From: an uncultured Lachnospiraceae bacterium
GTDB taxonomy: Bacteria > Bacillota_A > Clostridia > Lachnospirales > Lachnospiraceae
Direction: 5' to 3'
DNA: 6,192 bases
Assembly: GCA_946613735.1 (NCBI GenBank)
Contig: CAMOFS010000110.1
Span: 1 to 6,192, forward strand
Made by a program: the position numbers and the translations under genes
Part shown: piece after piece, positions 4,931 to 6,192 of the stretch
Position numbering within the stretch: the stretch's first letter is position 1
How the letters are laid out: each line of letters starts with the position of its first letter
The notes under the pieces: generated by a model
The model's database searches: none
Seen by the model: only the letters and a program-made list of their open reading frames with translations
Told to the model about the DNA's origin: nothing

Positions 4931-6181
4931 CATATCATAATCGTTACTGGCTATCTCCACCGTAAGGCCGCGGCGGGTCAGGCCACGGAAAAAGCTGGTG
5001 AAGACATTGTGCTCCGAATATGCAGACACTGCGCCGAATACCATTCTGTCCCCAAAGGAGGACACGCAGATCTGGATATTAGGAGTAGCCATGAATGCCG
5101 AAAACTGCCTGATATAAGGCGTCAGTTCCTCATGCATTTTTATGCGTCCGAGATTGGACATGGTGGCCGTGGTACCCTTCTGGGCCACACGTGTAATCAG
5201 ATTGATGGCAGGATCCTTGATAAAAAGCGGTATCACCTTAAGTCCGATATTGCTGGTAAGTCCGGAATAGCCGTTCATGGTCTCCCGGAGTCTCTCCTCC
5301 GTCAGCTGCTCCTCGAAGGACTTTTTTACCACTTCCAAAAGATTCTCAAAATTGCCGTCATATTCCCTTGGGAAAAACGAGACATTTATCACACCGAAGA
5401 AATTCCTGGTGGTCTCCGACGGAAAATACTGCCTCAGGTTCACCGGCACGGAGATCACGATGGGATGTCTCCTCTCCCGGATGCTCATGACACTATAGAC
5501 CGCCTCCATGAAAAGCGCCACCGTAAGAATGCCCGCCGTGGTCTTGTACTCATGAGCCAGCTCTATAAACTGCTTTGCGGATACCACACCCTCGATGAGG
5601 CGGGAGTTCAGGTTGGCATCCTTTTCCATCTCCACCTGGTAGGCGTGGGTGCCCAGCATGGCCTTAAGCTGCTGCTGGGATTTCTCCTTGCTGTAAAATT
5701 GGGAAAAAGCGTCCTCGTTCCTGTCACTTAAGGATGCCAGCTCCGTAGCATCCGGCTCCACCGAAAGATCATGCTTAAGGCAGAGGTAGTTTGTCACGAT
5801 GGCCTTTAAAAATGCAAAGGCTCCCGTGCCGTCGGCCAGTACGTGGAACATCTCCAGATTGATCCTGTTTTTAAAATAGGTCACCCTGTACATCAGCTTC
5901 CTGCGTCCCGGGAAATACAGGGGCGAGCAGGCCGGCTTGTTTTCTTCCTTTACAATAGCCTTTGTGCGAACGGAATCCAGATAATACCAGAAGAAACCCT
6001 TTCTTAATATCACGTTAAAGTGGGGGAACTCCTCCACCGTAAGATCCAGTGCCTCCTGCAAAACCTCTCCATCCACCGGGTCATTCAGTTCACATACTAT
6101 CCTGAAAACCCTGGTGTCAGCGCCATGCACTGATGAAGGCACTATCGTTGCTGCGTTGTCTAGCTTGTACCATTCAGCCAT
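4898..6181 (-). CDS. HxxxDG acyltransferase (condensation/alcohol-acetyltransferase superfamily)
   Basis: The 427-aa protein has the two-lobed pattern of CoA-dependent acyltransferases of the condensation superfamily. The catalytic motif HVLADG (113-118) gives His113 as general base with Asp117 structural. VPVNLRQYFPS (245-255) and the block GTTATMSNLGRI (336-347) match the conserved VPVNLR and SNLG regions of the family. The closest named group is the alcohol acetyltransferase (AATase) type; donor and acceptor are unknown. No carrier-protein or adenylation domain is attached, so this is not a standard NRPS module. No signal peptide is seen, so it is probably cytoplasmic. The ATG at 6179-6181 has GGAG (6189-6192) 7 nt upstream, and the start is clear. 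The last ten residues (KDSSSLRSSE, 418-427) and the TGA stop are encoded by a repeat unit, so the native C-terminus has been replaced. It is the first gene seen of a three-gene series; its promoter is outside the window. Confidence 0.82.
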   Translation of the reverse strand: MAEWYKLDNAATIVPSSVHGADTRVFRIVCELNDPVDGEVLQEALDLTVEEFPHFNVILRKGFFWYYLDSVRTKAIVKEENKPACSPLYFPGRRKLMYRVTYFKNRINLEMFHVLADGTGAFAFLKAIVTNYLCLKHDLSVEPDATELASLSDRNEDAFSQFYSKEKSQQQLKAMLGTHAYQVEMEKDANLNSRLIEGVVSAKQFIELAHEYKTTAGILTVALFMEAVYSVMSIRERRHPIVISVPVNLRQYFPSETTRNFFGVINVSFFPREYDGNFENLLEVVKKSFEEQLTEERLRETMNGYSGLTSNIGLKVIPLFIKDPAINLITRVAQKGTTATMSNLGRIKMHEELTPYIRQFSAFMATPNIQICVSSFGDRMVFGAVSAYSEHNVFTSFFRGLTRRGLTVEIASNDYDMKDSSSLRSSE

Positions 6182-6192
6182 TTTTCATCTCC

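Noticed and set aside
5009..5731. Plus-strand open frame of 240 codons over the acyltransferase
   Set aside because: It is antisense to a clear HxxxDG enzyme. The composition is His/Arg/Leu-rich, as expected from the complement of GC-rich codons, and no domain is visible.
4898..6181. Acyltransferase considered as a stand-alone NRPS condensation module of a peptide pathway
   Set aside because: No adenylation, carrier or thioesterase domains occur in the window, and its partners are a membrane zinc-ribbon protein and an esterase, which fit the alcohol-acetyltransferase-like group better.

Overview
The window reads as chromosomal DNA of a Gram-positive clostridium, most likely a member of the Lachnospiraceae. 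Three things suggest this: strong AGGAGG-type ribosome binding sites, the order rplS - lepB - rbgA(ylqF) - lepB - rnhB, and the style of the signal peptidases and membrane protein. This taxonomic call is inference from gene content; no 16S rRNA or similar marker is present. Every gene lies on the minus strand, so transcription runs from high to low coordinates.

Downstream half (about 1-2810), housekeeping cluster. A sigma-A-like promoter (2774-2802) drives rplS (ribosomal protein L19) through a leader of about 80 nt. An intrinsic terminator (2274-2308) follows rplS. Next come a type I signal peptidase (lepB2), the 50S-assembly GTPase rbgA (its ATG overlaps the lepB2 stop by one base), a second type I signal peptidase (lepB1), and the first 29 codons of what is probably rnhB (ribonuclease HII), cut by the window edge. 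The genes serve ribosome assembly, protein export and RNA/DNA-hybrid removal.

Upstream half (about 2809-6181), accessory-looking cluster. In transcription order it holds a 427-aa HxxxDG acyltransferase of the condensation/alcohol-acetyltransferase superfamily, a 220-aa zinc-ribbon plus multi-pass membrane protein (DUF6320-like), and a 399-aa serine hydrolase resembling pectin acetylesterase/Notum. An acyl-transfer enzyme, a membrane anchor with a metal-binding head and a GDSAG esterase together suggest an uncharacterised acyl-modification or lipid module. This is the best candidate here for an undescribed system; its substrate cannot be read from the sequence.

Interspersed repeat family. Three gene gaps (103-184, 4021-4118, 4796-4930) are filled by one imperfect palindromic repeat with consensus AAAGATYCTTCG-(variable)-CTCAGRATGACA, present in both orientations. 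In seven well-preserved units the Y and R positions change together (T with A, C with G), so each unit behaves as a conserved hairpin. The elements sit directly at gene 3' ends. One supplies the last ten codons and the stop of the acyltransferase, one shares bases with the stop of the DUF6320-like gene, and one begins one base after the lepB1 stop. A perfect 36-bp inverted repeat made of two such units flanks the DUF6320-like gene. Apart from these repeats there is no gene-free stretch over 300 bases.
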